Made by a program: the position numbers and the translations under genes
Notes under the pieces: generated by a model
Told to the model about the DNA's origin: nothing
The model's input: only the letters and a program-made list of their open reading frames with translations
Databases searched by the model: none
In this document: piece after piece, positions 35,276 to 45,511 of the stretch
Numbering within the stretch: the stretch's first letter is position 1
How the letters are laid out: the number at the start of each line of letters is the position of its first letter
Assembly: GCF_029688865.1 (NCBI RefSeq)
Contig: NZ_JARUKV010000010.1
Coordinates: 1-64,000 of the forward strand
Length of the DNA: 64,000 nt
From: Natronococcus sp. A-GB7
Lineage (GTDB): Archaea > Halobacteriota > Halobacteria > Halobacteriales > Natrialbaceae
Reading direction: 5' to 3'

Positions 35276-36628
35276 TCAGTCGACAAGCTGGATGAGGTTG
35301 CCGTTGCGGGTTACGTGCAGGTCACGTCCCATCTTGTACCCCTCGCTCTCGCAGAGGTCGACGTAGCTGGAGAACCCTTTCAGGTCCTGGTGGGCGGGGA
35401 TGATGTGCTGGGGCTGGAGCGCGTCGAGCATCTCGTAGTGACCCTCCTGGTTGAGGTGCCCCGAAACGTGGATGTCGTCGTAGACGCGGGCGCCCTGCAT
35501 ACCGAGCAGTTTCTCGGCCTGGTAGCGCTGGCCCTCGTTGGTCGGCTCCGGAATCACGCGAGCGGAGAAGACGACCTTGTCGCCGTCGTCCAGTTCGTAG
35601 GGAGTCTCGCCGCGGGCCATCCGGGTGAGCATCGCGCGGGGCTCGCCCTGGTGGCCCGTCACGACGGGCAGGAAGTTCTCCTTGCCCTCGTTCATGATCC
35701 GCTTGAACGTGCGGTCGACGGACTTGCGGTGGCCGAACATGCCGAGGTCGTCCGGGAAGTCGACGAAGTCGAGTCGCTCGGCGGTGCCAGAGTACTTCTC
35801 CATCGAACGGCCCAGCAGGACGGGCTGGCGGCCGATGTCCTTCGCGAACTCGACGAGGCTCGTGACCCGCGAGATGTGACTCGAGAACGTCGTCGCGACG
35901 ATCCCGCCGTCGTAGTCCTCCATGCTGTAGAGGACGTCCCGGAGGTGTTCGCGGGCGACGTTCTCGGAGGGCGTGCGCCCTTTCTTGTTCGCGTTCGTAC
36001 AGTCCTCGATGTAACACAGCACGCCGTTGCCCTCGCGACCGATCTCGCGGAACCGCTCCATGTCGATCGGGTCGCCGATGACTGGCGTGTGGTCCATCCG
36101 CTTGTCCAGCCCGTAGACGACGGCGCCCTCGGGCGTGTGGAGCACGGGATTGATCGCGTCGATGATCGAGTGGGTGACGTTGACGAACTCGAGATCGACC
36201 TGCCCGGAGTCGCCGATCGACATCGTCTCCCCGGCGTCCATCTTCACGAGGTCGTTCTCGACGCCGAACTTCTGTTCGCCCTCGATCTGCTGTTTGACCA
36301 GTTCGATCGTAAACGGCGTGGCGACGATCGGCGCGTCGTACCGGTGGGCCAGTTTGGAGATGGCGCCGATGTGGTCTAAGTGGCCGTGAGTGGGGACGAT
36401 CGCCTGGACGTCGCCCTCGAGGTCGCTCATGATCCGATCGTCCGGGATCGCGCCCATGTCGATCAGATCCAGACTGTGCATCCGCTCGGTCTCGACGTTG
36501 TCGTGGATCAGAACCTGCGAGAGGTTCAGCCCCATGTCGAAGATGACGACGTCGTCGCCGGCGCGAACGGCAGTCATCTGCCGTCCGACTTCCTCGTAAC
36601 CGCCAATCGTTGCAATTTCGATTTCCAT
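35276..36628 (-). CDS. rnj: Ribonuclease J (beta-CASP)
   Basis: The 450-residue enzyme degrades or trims RNA from the 5' end in the archaeal decay machinery. The beta-lactamase motif [11 protein letters not shown] is at 80-90 (His81, His83, Asp85, His86). Later motifs include [18 protein letters not shown] in the beta-CASP domain and SGHLNQEGH near the end. It starts with ATG at 36628 after a long leader. The downstream idsA gene is one base on, a conserved pairing in haloarchaea. Confidence 0.95.
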   Translation of the reverse strand: MEIEIATIGGYEEVGRQMTAVRAGDDVVIFDMGLNLSQVLIHDNVETERMHSLDLIDMGAIPDDRIMSDLEGDVQAIVPTHGHLDHIGAISKLAHRYDAPIVATPFTIELVKQQIEGEQKFGVENDLVKMDAGETMSIGDSGQVDLEFVNVTHSIIDAINPVLHTPEGAVVYGLDKRMDHTPVIGDPIDMERFREIGREGNGVLCYIEDCTNANKKGRTPSENVAREHLRDVLYSMEDYDGGIVATTFSSHISRVTSLVEFAKDIGRQPVLLGRSMEKYSGTAERLDFVDFPDDLGMFGHRKSVDRTFKRIMNEGKENFLPVVTGHQGEPRAMLTRMARGETPYELDDGDKVVFSARVIPEPTNEGQRYQAEKLLGMQGARVYDDIHVSGHLNQEGHYEMLDALQPQHIIPAHQDLKGFSSYVDLCESEGYKMGRDLHVTRNGNLIQLVD

Positions 36629-37011
36629 AGTTGCTAGCACTGAAAGCCGCGTGTGGACTCTCACTGAAACGGTCCGCGGACTCCCGGTTGTGCGGCCCCG
36701 GCGTCTTGCAGCGCGTCGGCCATCCCGCTATGCGTTCGCGGCGGGGTATTCCGCCAGTCGGCCCCGGAAACGCCGTGAGGCCCGAACGCACTTGCCCGCG
36801 GGTACGTTGCCTCTTCCTACACGCTCGGATGTTAAAAACGCAGTGGGTTGGGTTCCGGTGAACGCACCGAGCCGTCGATCGCGTGTCGAACCGCCTGATC
36901 GTTTGCTTTTGGACGTAGGCGATTGACGAGTCCCGATTCAGGTGTCGACGGCTGCGCAATCGGTTCCGAAGCACCAACGTTTCTTAACGCTCGCCGGGAA
37001 ATCACCGCCCG
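36629..37011. promoter_or_regulatory. Divergent region between rnj and the APC transporter, with a foldable rnj leader
   Basis: On the minus strand GTTTTTAAC (36831-36839 region) is a TATA candidate; transcription would start near 36808 and give a leader of about 180 bases. In it, 36730-36738 pairs with 36783-36791 (9 pairs), GGCGG/CCGCC (36740-36755) is a hairpin, and 36760-36765 pairs with 36777-36782. This is a three-way junction. On the plus strand TTTCTTAAC at 36980-36988 precedes the transporter ATG by about 28 bases. Confidence 0.5.
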
Positions 37012-39312
37012 ATGACGAAGGATCTCGAGCGCGATCTCGGACTGTTCGCGGTGATCGCGATCAGCATGGGAGCGATGATCGGCAGCGGGATCTTCATTCT
37101 CCCGGGGATCGCGATGGCTGAAGCCGGTCCCGCCGTGATCCTCGCGTTCGTGATCGCGGCGATTCTCGTCGTTCCCGCCGCACTCAGCATCGCCGAACTG
37201 GGGACGGCGATGCCCGAGGCCGGTGGGGACTACGTCTTCATCGAACGAGGACTCGGTCCGTCGTTCGGGACGATCGCCGGGCTCGGAACCTGGCTCATGC
37301 TCATGTTGAAGGGGTCGCTGGCGCTGTACGGGGGGATGTTCTACATCAACTTCATCTACGAGCTTCCGACCTGGAGTCTCGCGATTCCCGGGCTCGGAGC
37401 CGCAGTTCCGATCCCCGGTGTCCGGGCGCTCGGCATTACGTTCGCGATCGTGCTCATCACGGTCAACCTGATCGGCGTCAAACAGACCGGCGGACTCCAG
37501 CTGATCATGGTCGTCGTCATGCTTGTAATCCTGTCGGGGTTCGTCGCCGGCTCGATCGTCCAGGTCGAAGGGGCGAACTTCGACGGCTTCTTCGACGAAG
37601 GAATAGACGGCATCCTCACCGCGACAGCGCTCGTCTTGGTCTCCTACGCGGGCGTCACCAAGGTCGCTGCCGTCGCCGAGGAGATCGAGAACCCGGGGCG
37701 GAACCTCCCGCTCGGACTTCTCGCGTCGCTGATCGTGACGGCGTTTCTCTACGCGCTGCTCGTGTTCGTACTCGTCGGCGTGATCGAGGGTGATCAACTC
37801 GCCGACTCGGAGGAGCCGATGGCCCTCGCGACGGATCTGCTCTTCGGCGGGGTGACCCTCGGCGGGCTCCCCGTCGGATTCCTGGCGGTCGCCACGATCA
37901 TCCTCGCGGCCCTGCTGGCGCTCGTCAGTACCGCCAACGCGGGGATCCTCACCGCCTCGCGGTACCCGCTCGCGCTCAGCCGGGACGACCTCTTTCTGGA
38001 CAGATTCGAGTACATCCACCCGCGGTTCAACACGCCGTTCGTCGCGATCCTCACCACCGGGGCGATCATCATCTTCATCGTCGCGACCCAGAACGTCGAC
38101 GAGATCGCCAAGATGGCCGGGGCGTTCCAGATCCTCGTCTACATCCTCGTCTGTGGCGCCCTGATCGCCTTCCGCGAGCGCGACCTCGAGTGGTACGACC
38201 CGGAGTTCCTCACGCCGGGTTACCCCTGGGTGCAGCTGTTCGGCATCGTCTCGGGGATCTTCATCATCACGCAGATGGAGACCCAGGAGATCGTCGGCTC
38301 GATCGGGCTCGTGATCCTCGGATTCGTCTGGTTCAAGCTCTACGCCCAGGAACGGGTCGAACGCGAGGGCGTCGCGAAGGGACTCGCCCGCCGGGAGACC
38401 GGGCGACAGTTCGTTCGCGACACGGAAGAACAGCTCGAGCGGGAGGACCGTTACGAGGTCCTCATCCCGATCCGGCGGGACGTAACCCGGGAACAGGAGG
38501 ACGCGCTGATTCAGATGGCCGCGCCGATCGTTCGTCGACGAGGCGGGCGGATTCGCGTGGTTCGGTTCGACGAGGTGCCGGACCAGGTGCCCCTCGATAC
38601 GGCTGCCGCCGAGCTCTCCGAGGACGACGTCGAGTTCGAGGAGCGAACCGACGAGCTCGTCCGCTACCTCGAGGTGCCCGTCGAGGTCGGCGAGATCGTC
38701 AGCCACGACACCCGCCACGCGGTCGTGAACTTCGCCGATCGTACCGGGGCGGATCTCGTGCTGGCTCGCCAGCAGGCCACGAGCCGGCTCGGGACCCTGT
38801 TCGGACGAGACACCGACTGGATTATGGAACACGCCCCCTGCGACGTCGTCTTCGTCCAGCACGAACAGCGCGGGACCGTCGACGAGATCGCCGTCGTCAC
38901 CGATCGCAGTCCGTTCAACGATCCGCTGAAGGTCGAACTCGCGGACGCGATGGCCGACACCCTCGGCGCGTCGGTCCGATTCCTCTTTGCCATCGGGGAG
39001 GACGCGCCGGAGGAACTGCTCGAGACGGTCGAGGAGTACCACGACGACCTCGACGACCTCTGTACCGTTCCCGTCGAGTCGACGATCGTTCGGACGAACG
39101 ACGAGATCGAGGGGCTCTCGCGGGAACTCGAGTCGGCGGATCTGGTGATGCTGAGCACGGTCACGCACCGTCGACTACCGGACCTGTTCGTCGAACAGCG
39201 CTCGGACCGACTCGCCGCGGCGATCGAACAGCCCGTCCTGTTGGTCCACTCCAAGCGGACGCGTCGGGGGTCGTTCCTGCGCCCGATTCTCGACCGAGTG
39301 CTGTTCGACTGA
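37012..39312 (+). CDS. APC-type amino-acid/polyamine transporter with Usp-like C-terminal domains
   Basis: The 766-residue protein has a permease part (about 1-460) with roughly twelve helices and the signature GAMIGSGIFILPG near 20-32. Two cytoplasmic universal-stress-like segments follow (about 475-620 and 625-760; HAPCDVVFVQ, DEIAVVTDRSPFNDPL). This layout resembles other haloarchaeal amino-acid permease/UspA fusions. The substrate and ATP-binding state of the Usp parts are unknown. The start ATG is supported by the TATA at 36980. Confidence 0.9.
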   Translation: MTKDLERDLGLFAVIAISMGAMIGSGIFILPGIAMAEAGPAVILAFVIAAILVVPAALSIAELGTAMPEAGGDYVFIERGLGPSFGTIAGLGTWLMLMLKGSLALYGGMFYINFIYELPTWSLAIPGLGAAVPIPGVRALGITFAIVLITVNLIGVKQTGGLQLIMVVVMLVILSGFVAGSIVQVEGANFDGFFDEGIDGILTATALVLVSYAGVTKVAAVAEEIENPGRNLPLGLLASLIVTAFLYALLVFVLVGVIEGDQLADSEEPMALATDLLFGGVTLGGLPVGFLAVATIILAALLALVSTANAGILTASRYPLALSRDDLFLDRFEYIHPRFNTPFVAILTTGAIIIFIVATQNVDEIAKMAGAFQILVYILVCGALIAFRERDLEWYDPEFLTPGYPWVQLFGIVSGIFIITQMETQEIVGSIGLVILGFVWFKLYAQERVEREGVAKGLARRETGRQFVRDTEEQLEREDRYEVLIPIRRDVTREQEDALIQMAAPIVRRRGGRIRVVRFDEVPDQVPLDTAAAELSEDDVEFEERTDELVRYLEVPVEVGEIVSHDTRHAVVNFADRTGADLVLARQQATSRLGTLFGRDTDWIMEHAPCDVVFVQHEQRGTVDEIAVVTDRSPFNDPLKVELADAMADTLGASVRFLFAIGEDAPEELLETVEEYHDDLDDLCTVPVESTIVRTNDEIEGLSRELESADLVMLSTVTHRRLPDLFVEQRSDRLAAAIEQPVLLVHSKRTRRGSFLRPILDRVLFD

Positions 39313-39347
39313 CGACCGCAGCTCTGCCTGTCGCTGGAGCCGTCGTG

Positions 39348-40187
39348 CTACGCTTCGATCTCTACGTCCTCGACCCGTTCGGTCTCGAGCGGGCGGGCCT
39401 CGTTCCTGTAGGTCGCGTAGACCGCGTCGGCCCACTCGCAGGCCTCGGGGGCGTCCGTATCGACGAGCACCGTCACGCCGCCGCTGTCGGGATCGTAGCC
39501 GCTGACGGCAACCCGGTCGTCGAGCCGGCTGATCCCGTAGGACGGCAGCTCGTCGTGAACCAGCGCGGTCAGGTTCCCGCTCTCGAGGAGCCTGTCACAC
39601 CGTTCGGGATACGTCGATAGCATGTAGGCGGCGACGTCGGGCGAGTCGATCAGCTCCGCGTCCATACCCTCGAGGACGCGCCGTCCGAACTCGTCCGTAC
39701 AGGGATCGTACAGACCCACGTCGAACCCGACGAACCGGAACCGATCCGTTTCGCGAAGCAGCGACCGGAACCGGTTCACCGGCCCGTACGGCGCATCGTG
39801 TTCGGCGACGGTAACGGTCGTCCGTCCGGGCTGTTCGAGGGCGACCTCGAGGATCGCGTCCGGAAGCTCCGTCCAGACGTCCCGCAGCGTTCGCTCGGTC
39901 TGGACCAGGTCGAGCAGTGTCTCGACCCCGTTCGCGACGGCCGTCCCGAGCGCGGTCGCCCCGTACCGGTGCCCGTCGCGGCGTACCCAGCTGCAGTCCT
40001 CGAAGGCCCGGAGCGTGCGTCGGATCGTCGACGGCGACGCCCCGGTCAGCTCGCGGAGTTCGCCGCGGGTCCGCGGACGAGCCGCCATCGCGGCCAGCGC
40101 CGGAACGCGGTGTTCCGACCGAACGAGGTAGGCGACGTCGTCGATCGCCCCCTCCCGCGGCGCCGCTGGTGCGCCATCGATTGACAT
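39348..40187 (-). CDS. Winged-helix regulator with C-terminal sensor-like domain
   Basis: The 279-residue protein has an N-terminal HTH at about 28-75 (VPALAAMAARPRTRGELREL, then SPSTIRRTLRAFED). A C-terminal domain of about 190 residues without obvious known motif (VTVAEHDAPYGPVNRF, MLSTYPERCDRLL) resembles methanogen-type DUF1724 sensor regions. It is likely a transcription regulator; the effector is unknown. The gene ends 35 bases after the transporter stop on the opposite strand. Confidence 0.8.
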   Translation of the reverse strand: MSIDGAPAAPREGAIDDVAYLVRSEHRVPALAAMAARPRTRGELRELTGASPSTIRRTLRAFEDCSWVRRDGHRYGATALGTAVANGVETLLDLVQTERTLRDVWTELPDAILEVALEQPGRTTVTVAEHDAPYGPVNRFRSLLRETDRFRFVGFDVGLYDPCTDEFGRRVLEGMDAELIDSPDVAAYMLSTYPERCDRLLESGNLTALVHDELPSYGISRLDDRVAVSGYDPDSGGVTVLVDTDAPEACEWADAVYATYRNEARPLETERVEDVEIEA

Positions 40188-40268
40188 AGTGTGAGTACAG
40201 CCCGGCCAGCGATAACCATTTCCTCACCGCGGAGCGACCGTTCGGCGCCGACGAACGTCACCGATGCG

Positions 40269-41021
40269 CTATTCGATCGTCGTCCCCGCCCCCTCGCCCT
40301 CGAGAAACCCCTCGAGCCCTTCGAGCCCGAAGATCGACGCGTCGGCCTCGAGCTCGAGCAACGCCCGGACCTTCGCGGCCATCCCGCCGGTGACGTCCGT
40401 CGCCTCGCTCTCGCCGAGGACGTCGGCGACGGTCCCGTAGGACTCGATGCGGTCGATGACCGCATCGTCGTCGTCGAGCACGCCCGGAACCGTCGAACAG
40501 AGCCCGATCCGATCGGCGTCGAGGGCTCGGGCGAGTTCGGCGACGAGCTCGTCGCCGCTGACGATCGTCGCGCCCTCACCCGCGTGAGCGATCACGTCGC
40601 CGTGAAGGACGGGGACGAACCCCTCCTCGAGCAGCGTCCGGACCTGTCCCGTCGGCAGGTGGAGTTCGCCGTCGGCGTCGCGGTGTCCCGCCGAGAAGGG
40701 GTGAACGGGCACCGCGGGGACATCGCGCTCGAGTAACCGAGACCGTACGAACGCGTTCAGCGTCGTCATCGCCCCGTGGATGTCCTGTACCGCGGCCGGA
40801 TCGTGCGTTCCCGCGGTCGTGCTGACGCCGTGTTCGCTGGCGTTGTGGTGGCCGAAGCTCCCGCCGCCGTGGACGACGACGAGCCCTTCGGCGAGCGATT
40901 CCGAGGGGGACTCGAGTGCGGCGGCGACGGCGTCGGCGGCCCTGCCGAGCGCCTCGCCGTCCAGCGTCTCCGCGCGGTCCTTGTCGGTGACGACGCTGCC
41001 GCCGAGTTTCAGGACGATCAT
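40269..41021 (-). CDS. ipk: Isopentenyl phosphate kinase
   Basis: The 250-residue amino-acid-kinase-fold enzyme phosphorylates isopentenyl phosphate to IPP in the archaeal mevalonate route. It starts MIVLKLGGSVVTDK, has the conserved HGGGSFGHH loop (catalytic His in this loop) and ATDVTGGMAAKVR near the end. ATG overlaps the mevalonate kinase stop (ATGA), so the two lipid enzymes are translationally coupled. Confidence 0.95.
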   Translation of the reverse strand: MIVLKLGGSVVTDKDRAETLDGEALGRAADAVAAALESPSESLAEGLVVVHGGGSFGHHNASEHGVSTTAGTHDPAAVQDIHGAMTTLNAFVRSRLLERDVPAVPVHPFSAGHRDADGELHLPTGQVRTLLEEGFVPVLHGDVIAHAGEGATIVSGDELVAELARALDADRIGLCSTVPGVLDDDDAVIDRIESYGTVADVLGESEATDVTGGMAAKVRALLELEADASIFGLEGLEGFLEGEGAGTTIE

Positions 41022-42004
41022 TCGAGTCGCTCCACCCCCGTTTCGGCGAGTTCGGCACGGAAGGTCTCCTCGCAGCCGGGCGTGTACGAGAGCGCGGTCT
41101 CGGTCTCGTCGGTCGGATCGAGCGCGACGATACAGCCGCCGCCGCCGGCCCCCGTCAGCTTCGCGCCGTAGGCGCCGGCGTCTCTCGCCCCCCAGACCAT
41201 CGAGTCCAGCGAGCGCGAGGAGACGCCGAGCGCCGACAGCAGCCCGTGGTTGAAGTTCATCAGTCGACCGAGCTCCTCGAGGTCGCCCGCCTCGAGGGCG
41301 TCCTCACCGTTGCGGACGACGTCGCCGATCGCCGCGACGGTGTCCTCGGCGAAGGGGTACTCCTCTCGGAGTTTTCGGACCCCCGCGACGAGCTCGCCCG
41401 TATCGCCCGCGCCGCCGTCGAACCCGATCACCAGCGGGAGATCGGGCGCCTCGATCGAACCGCAGTCGTCGCCCTCGACGCGGACCGCACCGCCCGTCGC
41501 CGAGCAGAACGTATCGGCCCGGGAGGCCTGCCCGTCCTGAACCTCGTACTCCGTTCGAAAGGCGCGCTCGGCGATCTCGGTGGGCTCGAGTTCGACCCCG
41601 AGCTCGCGCGTCGCGGCGTCGATAGCGGCGACGACCACTGCAGCCGAGGAGCCCAGTCCCGCCCCGAGCGGGATGTCGCTCTCGATGGTGACGTCGAAAC
41701 CGACCGCCTCCTCCCCGGTGACCTCGCGAACCTGGTCGATCGCGCCGTCGACGTACCCCATCGCCGCCGTCACCAGCGACTCGGAGACGTCGACGTCGGG
41801 CTGTTCGTCCGCGCTCCCGCCGTACTCGACCGTGAAACCGTCCAGACTGAGGTCCTCGGCGTGAACGCGGAGCTTGCCGTCGTCCCGTCGCTGGACGCCG
41901 ACGCGTGCCCGTCGTTCGATCGCACACGGCACCGCGGGCTCGCCGTAGACGACCGCGTGCTCCCCGAAGAGATAGACCTTGCCGGGGGCGCTCGAGCGTG
42001 TCAT
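41018..42004 (-). CDS. mvk: Mevalonate kinase
   Basis: The 328-residue GHMP-kinase phosphorylates mevalonate for isoprenoid synthesis. Visible are KVYLFGEHAVVYGEPAV, the ATP loop IPLGAGLGSSAAVVVA and the C-terminal KLTGAGGGGCIVAL. ATG at 42004. It lies between the small membrane gene at 42086 and ipk. Confidence 0.95.
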   Translation of the reverse strand: MTRSSAPGKVYLFGEHAVVYGEPAVPCAIERRARVGVQRRDDGKLRVHAEDLSLDGFTVEYGGSADEQPDVDVSESLVTAAMGYVDGAIDQVREVTGEEAVGFDVTIESDIPLGAGLGSSAAVVVAAIDAATRELGVELEPTEIAERAFRTEYEVQDGQASRADTFCSATGGAVRVEGDDCGSIEAPDLPLVIGFDGGAGDTGELVAGVRKLREEYPFAEDTVAAIGDVVRNGEDALEAGDLEELGRLMNFNHGLLSALGVSSRSLDSMVWGARDAGAYGAKLTGAGGGGCIVALDPTDETETALSYTPGCEETFRAELAETGVERLE

Positions 42005-42085
42005 ACCCGGCCGTTCGAACGACGGCGGTTAATAGTTGACTGTGTCGGTGCGGACGCTCGTAGCGGCGCGAACGTCCGTGTAGAG

Positions 42086-42214
42086 CTACAGGACCAGAAA
42101 CGAGACCAGCCGATAGACGATCCCGACCGCGAACATCGCGATGAGGCCGACCGCCGACAGCAACACGGGCAGCGGCATCTTCTTCTCTTCGAACGCGAAG
42201 ACGTGCTCGAGCAT
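42086..42214 (-). CDS. 42-residue membrane protein
   Basis: The protein MLEHVFAFEEKKMPLPVLLS continues with one hydrophobic helix (LLSAVGLIAMFAVGIVYRLV). It is in the operon between rps2 and mvk. Short charged front then a single span suggests a membrane micro-protein; role unknown. Confidence 0.62.
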   Translation of the reverse strand: MLEHVFAFEEKKMPLPVLLSAVGLIAMFAVGIVYRLVSFLVL

Positions 42215-42290
42215 ACCCTTCCGTTCATACGGACGGTTCCTAATACTATCGCTCCGAAACGGCGATCGTCGAGAAAAGCGACCCTGTCGG

Positions 42291-43073
42291 TTAGACCATG
42301 CTCTCGAAGTCCTCGAGCGCGTAGGACGGCTCGGCGCCGCGGCGGTCGAGGACCTCGTTGGCGAGCAGCCAGTAGACCACGGAGAGGGCCTTGCGACCCT
42401 TGTTGTTCGTCGGGACGACCAGGTCGACGTTGCTGACCTGGTTGTTCGAGTCACACATCGCGATGACCGGGATACCCACGGTGATCGCCTCCTTGACGGC
42501 CTGGGCGTCGCCGATCGGGTCGGTGACGACCACGACGTCGGGTTCGATGTAACCGTCGTACTTCGGGTTCGTGAGCGTCCCGGGGATGAAGCGGCCGGTG
42601 CGGGCGCGAGCGCCCACGGCCTCGGCGAACTTCTCGGCCGGGAACCGACCGTACTGGCGGCTCGAGGTGACCAGGATCTGCTCGGGGTCGTAGTTCGAGA
42701 GGAAGTCCGCGGCCGTACGGATGCGGCCGTCGGTCTTCGAGACGTCGAGTACGTAGAGACCGTCGGTCCGGACGCGGTGGATGAACCGCTCCATGTCCTT
42801 GGTCTTCTGCTGGGTCCCGATGTGGACGCCAGCGCCGAGGTAGTCCTCGACGGGGATCAGCAGGTCGGCCTCCTCGTCGCTCATGACGTCGTCGTCGAGC
42901 GAGGGTCCTGCGTCTTCTTCGGCCTCGGCCGCGTCGGCCTCGGCGGGCTGTTCGGCTGCTGGCTCGACGTCCTCGTCGGGATCGGCGGCGGGGCCGGGCC
43001 CTTCGCCCGGCTCCTCGTCGATCTCCTCCTCGGCGGCGTCGAGCCCTTCCTGGGTTGCGTTGTCGTCTGTCAT
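42291..43073 (-). CDS. rps2: 30S ribosomal protein S2 with acidic N-terminal extension
   Basis: The 260-residue protein has an extra acidic region (about 1-65, rich in E, D, A and P) before the S2 core [20 protein letters not shown]. The core has the RFIPGTLTN and [15 protein letters not shown] regions. Its ATG overlaps the enolase stop. Haloarchaeal S2 typically carries such an extension. Confidence 0.95.
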   Translation of the reverse strand: MTDDNATQEGLDAAEEEIDEEPGEGPGPAADPDEDVEPAAEQPAEADAAEAEEDAGPSLDDDVMSDEEADLLIPVEDYLGAGVHIGTQQKTKDMERFIHRVRTDGLYVLDVSKTDGRIRTAADFLSNYDPEQILVTSSRQYGRFPAEKFAEAVGARARTGRFIPGTLTNPKYDGYIEPDVVVVTDPIGDAQAVKEAITVGIPVIAMCDSNNQVSNVDLVVPTNNKGRKALSVVYWLLANEVLDRRGAEPSYALEDFESMV

Positions 43074-44281
43074 GTCGCGTCGTCTGCGATTCTGATGAGC
43101 TCGTTGAGCTTGGCGGTTCGCTCGCCGCCGACGGCGCCCGTCTTGATGAACGGCGCGTCGGTCGCGACGGCGAGGTGTGCGATCGTCGCGTCCTCGGTCT
43201 CGCCCGAGCGGTGGGAGACGACCGAGTCGTAGCCGTGTTCGGTCGCGAGTTCGATCGCGTCGAAGGCGTCAGTCAGCGTCCCGATCTGGTTGGGCTTGAT
43301 CAGGATGCTGTTCGCCGCGCCCTGATCGATTCCCTCCCGAAGTCGGTCGGTGTTGGTGACGAACAGGTCGTCGCCACAGACCAGCGTCTGCTCGCCGACC
43401 TCGTCGGTGAGGTCGGCGAACGCCTCGTAGTCGTTCTCGTCGAGGGGATCCTCGACGTAGACCAGATCGTACTCGCGGACCAGATCGGCGATGTACTCGA
43501 TCTGCTCGTCGGTGTCGCGGCTGACGCCCGCGGACTCGTACTCGTAGGTCTCCGAGTCGGCGTCGTACATCTCCGCTGCCGCGACGTCGAGCCCGAAACC
43601 GATCGCGAAGCCGACCTCGTCTTCGACCCGCGAGACGGCCTCGTCGACGATCTCGAACGCCTCCTCGTCGTCGATCGACGGCGCCCACGCGCCCTCGTCG
43701 CCCTTGCCCGAGGGGTAATCGCGCTCCTCGAGGATGTCGGCGACCTCGCCGTGGACGGCGGCGTTGGCGAAGACGGCGTCCTCGACGCTCGGTGCCCCGA
43801 CGGGTGCAGCGAGGAACTCCTGGATGTCGGTCGCGTCGGCGGCGTGTTCGCCCCCGCCCACGACGTTGCCCAGCGGCGTCGGGAAGTTCTCGCCCCGGAA
43901 GGTGCCGCCCAGGTGCTGGAACAGCGGTGCGCCCAGCACGTCGGCGCCGGCCTTCGCGGCGGCCATCGAGATCGCGACCGCGCTGTTGGCGCCGATCTTC
44001 GAGAAGTCGTCGGTGCCGTCGGCGGCCCGCAGTGCCGCGTCGATCTCGCGCTGGTTGCCCGCGTAGGTCTCGTCGACGAGCCGCGGGACGGCGTGTTCGC
44101 GAGCTGCGGCGATCGCCTCGCGAGCCGGCAGTTCGATCGCCTCGAACTCGCCGGTACTCGCACCGCTTGGCGCCGCGGCGCGGCCGAAGCCGCCGCTCTC
44201 GGTGACGACGTCGGCCTCGACCGTGGCGTTGCCACGCGAGTCCAGGATCCGGCGGAGCCGGACGTCGGTGACGAGCGTCAT
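43070..44281 (-). CDS. eno: Enolase
   Basis: The 403-residue enzyme interconverts 2-phosphoglycerate and phosphoenolpyruvate. Features include [26 protein letters not shown], the metal ligand region [15 protein letters not shown] and [21 protein letters not shown] at 44281 overlaps rpoK by 4 bases. Enolase between RNA polymerase K and S2 is a conserved archaeal arrangement. Confidence 0.97.
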   Translation of the reverse strand: MTLVTDVRLRRILDSRGNATVEADVVTESGGFGRAAAPSGASTGEFEAIELPAREAIAAAREHAVPRLVDETYAGNQREIDAALRAADGTDDFSKIGANSAVAISMAAAKAGADVLGAPLFQHLGGTFRGENFPTPLGNVVGGGEHAADATDIQEFLAAPVGAPSVEDAVFANAAVHGEVADILEERDYPSGKGDEGAWAPSIDDEEAFEIVDEAVSRVEDEVGFAIGFGLDVAAAEMYDADSETYEYESAGVSRDTDEQIEYIADLVREYDLVYVEDPLDENDYEAFADLTDEVGEQTLVCGDDLFVTNTDRLREGIDQGAANSILIKPNQIGTLTDAFDAIELATEHGYDSVVSHRSGETEDATIAHLAVATDAPFIKTGAVGGERTAKLNELIRIADDAT

Positions 44282-44460
44282 CGCTTCGGCCCCCGGTTGA
44301 CGGTAAAGGGGAGCACGTCGGCGTCGTACTCCTCGGCGGCGATCAGGATCGGCTCGCTCCGATCCGTCTCGATCAGCACCGGCGCGCCGTAGGAGATCTG
44401 CAGCGCTCGCGCCCCCAGAATGCGTGCTTTCTCGTATCGGTTGTGGCGTTCCTGTTGCAT
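44278..44460 (-). CDS. rpoK: DNA-directed RNA polymerase subunit K
   Basis: The 60-residue subunit (homologue of bacterial omega/Rpb6) shows [19 protein letters not shown] and [16 protein letters not shown]. It contributes to polymerase assembly. ATG at 44460; three bases behind rpoN. Confidence 0.96.
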   Translation of the reverse strand: MQQERHNRYEKARILGARALQISYGAPVLIETDRSEPILIAAEEYDADVLPFTVNRGPKR

Positions 44461-44462
44461 TG

Positions 44463-44657
44463 TTACTGGTATGGTGAGACCACGTCGACGAGGTCGGTGT
44501 GACTGACGAGCATCCGCCGACAGCAGTAGCGGTCGACGCCGAGCTCGTCGAGGACCTCCTGCGGGTCCTCGTCGCCCTGGTTGGCTCGCTCGTCGAACTC
44601 CTCCCAGTGTTCGCCGACGACGTTGCCACAGGTGAAACACCGGACCGGTACCATCAT
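44463..44657 (-). CDS. rpoN: DNA-directed RNA polymerase subunit N
   Basis: The 64-residue zinc protein (Rpb10) has CFTCGNVV and the CC pair of [10 protein letters not shown] as its zinc ligands. The gene may start at the second ATG (44654); the first is used because RpoN proteins commonly begin with MMVPVRC. Confidence 0.96.
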   Translation of the reverse strand: MMVPVRCFTCGNVVGEHWEEFDERANQGDEDPQEVLDELGVDRYCCRRMLVSHTDLVDVVSPYQ

Positions 44658-44669
44658 GCTTGAATCACC

Positions 44670-45068
44670 TCAGCGGTAGGACTTCTGGTAGCGAGCCCGA
44701 GCGCCCGGGCCGCCCCACTTCTTCGGTTCCGACTGGCGAACGTCGTTGACCAGCAGCGAGCGGTCGAACTCCATGTAGGCGTCGCGGAGCTCGGCGTCGT
44801 TCGTGTACTGGACGATTCCGCGGGCGATGGCCGTGCGGACGGCGTCGGCCTGTCCGCTGATGCCGCCACCCTCGACGTGGATCTCGATGTCCATCTCGTC
44901 GCGGAGTTCGTCGCCGGCGATGCGGAACGGCTCGAGCATCTTGAGCCGGGACATCTCCGGTTCGACCAGTTCGACCGGTTTCGAGTTGATACGGACGCGG
45001 CCCTCGCCCTCGCGAACGGTTGCGCGGGCGACGGCGGTCTTCTTCTTTCCACTCGTGTTCGTTACCAT
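44670..45068 (-). CDS. rps9: 30S ribosomal protein S9
   Basis: The 132-residue protein has [20 protein letters not shown] and the basic C-terminus [14 protein letters not shown], whose tail reaches the P-site. Start overlaps the rpl13 stop by 7 bases. Confidence 0.97.
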   Translation of the reverse strand: MVTNTSGKKKTAVARATVREGEGRVRINSKPVELVEPEMSRLKMLEPFRIAGDELRDEMDIEIHVEGGGISGQADAVRTAIARGIVQYTNDAELRDAYMEFDRSLLVNDVRQSEPKKWGGPGARARYQKSYR

Positions 45069-45511
45069 GTGACGTTAGCACCTAACTGTTCGCTGACCTC
45101 GTGCAGGTGCACGAAGCGGATGTTCGAGAGCCGATCGAGCGACGTGTCCTCGAGGACCTCTGCGTCGACGGCTTCGTCGTCCTCGTAGGGGTTACCGACG
45201 TAGACACGAACGCTGTCGAGCGCCTCGCGGCCGCGGGGCTTCTTGTACGGCAGCATGCCGCGGACCGAGCGCTTGAGGATCGTGTCCGGTCGCTTCGGGT
45301 AGTAGGGACCGCTGTCGGAGCCGAGCTCCAGACGCTTGCGGTAGGTCCCGAAGACGTCCTCGGCGTCGCCGGTGATGACGGCGTCCTCTGCGTTGACGAT
45401 CGCGATGCGCTCCCCGTCGAGGGCGCGCTGTGCGACCTGGCTTGCGACGCGGCCGAGAATGCAGTCTCGAGCGTCGACGACGACGTCTGCTTCGAACTCT
45501 GCCATGCTCAT
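45062..45511 (-). CDS. rpl13: 50S ribosomal protein L13
   Basis: The 149-residue protein has [17 protein letters not shown] and [15 protein letters not shown]. Two ATGs (45511, 45505) are possible; 45511 makes the ATGA overlap with the L18e stop and is used. Confidence 0.96.
   Translation of the reverse strand: MSMAEFEADVVVDARDCILGRVASQVAQRALDGERIAIVNAEDAVITGDAEDVFGTYRKRLELGSDSGPYYPKRPDTILKRSVRGMLPYKKPRGREALDSVRVYVGNPYEDDEAVDAEVLEDTSLDRLSNIRFVHLHEVSEQLGANVTW

Noticed and set aside
36832-39168. Long minus-strand open frame of 778 codons
   Set aside because: It lies antisense to the APC transporter, is packed with D, R and E from GC-rich reverse codons, and matches no family; the sense frame is clearly the gene.
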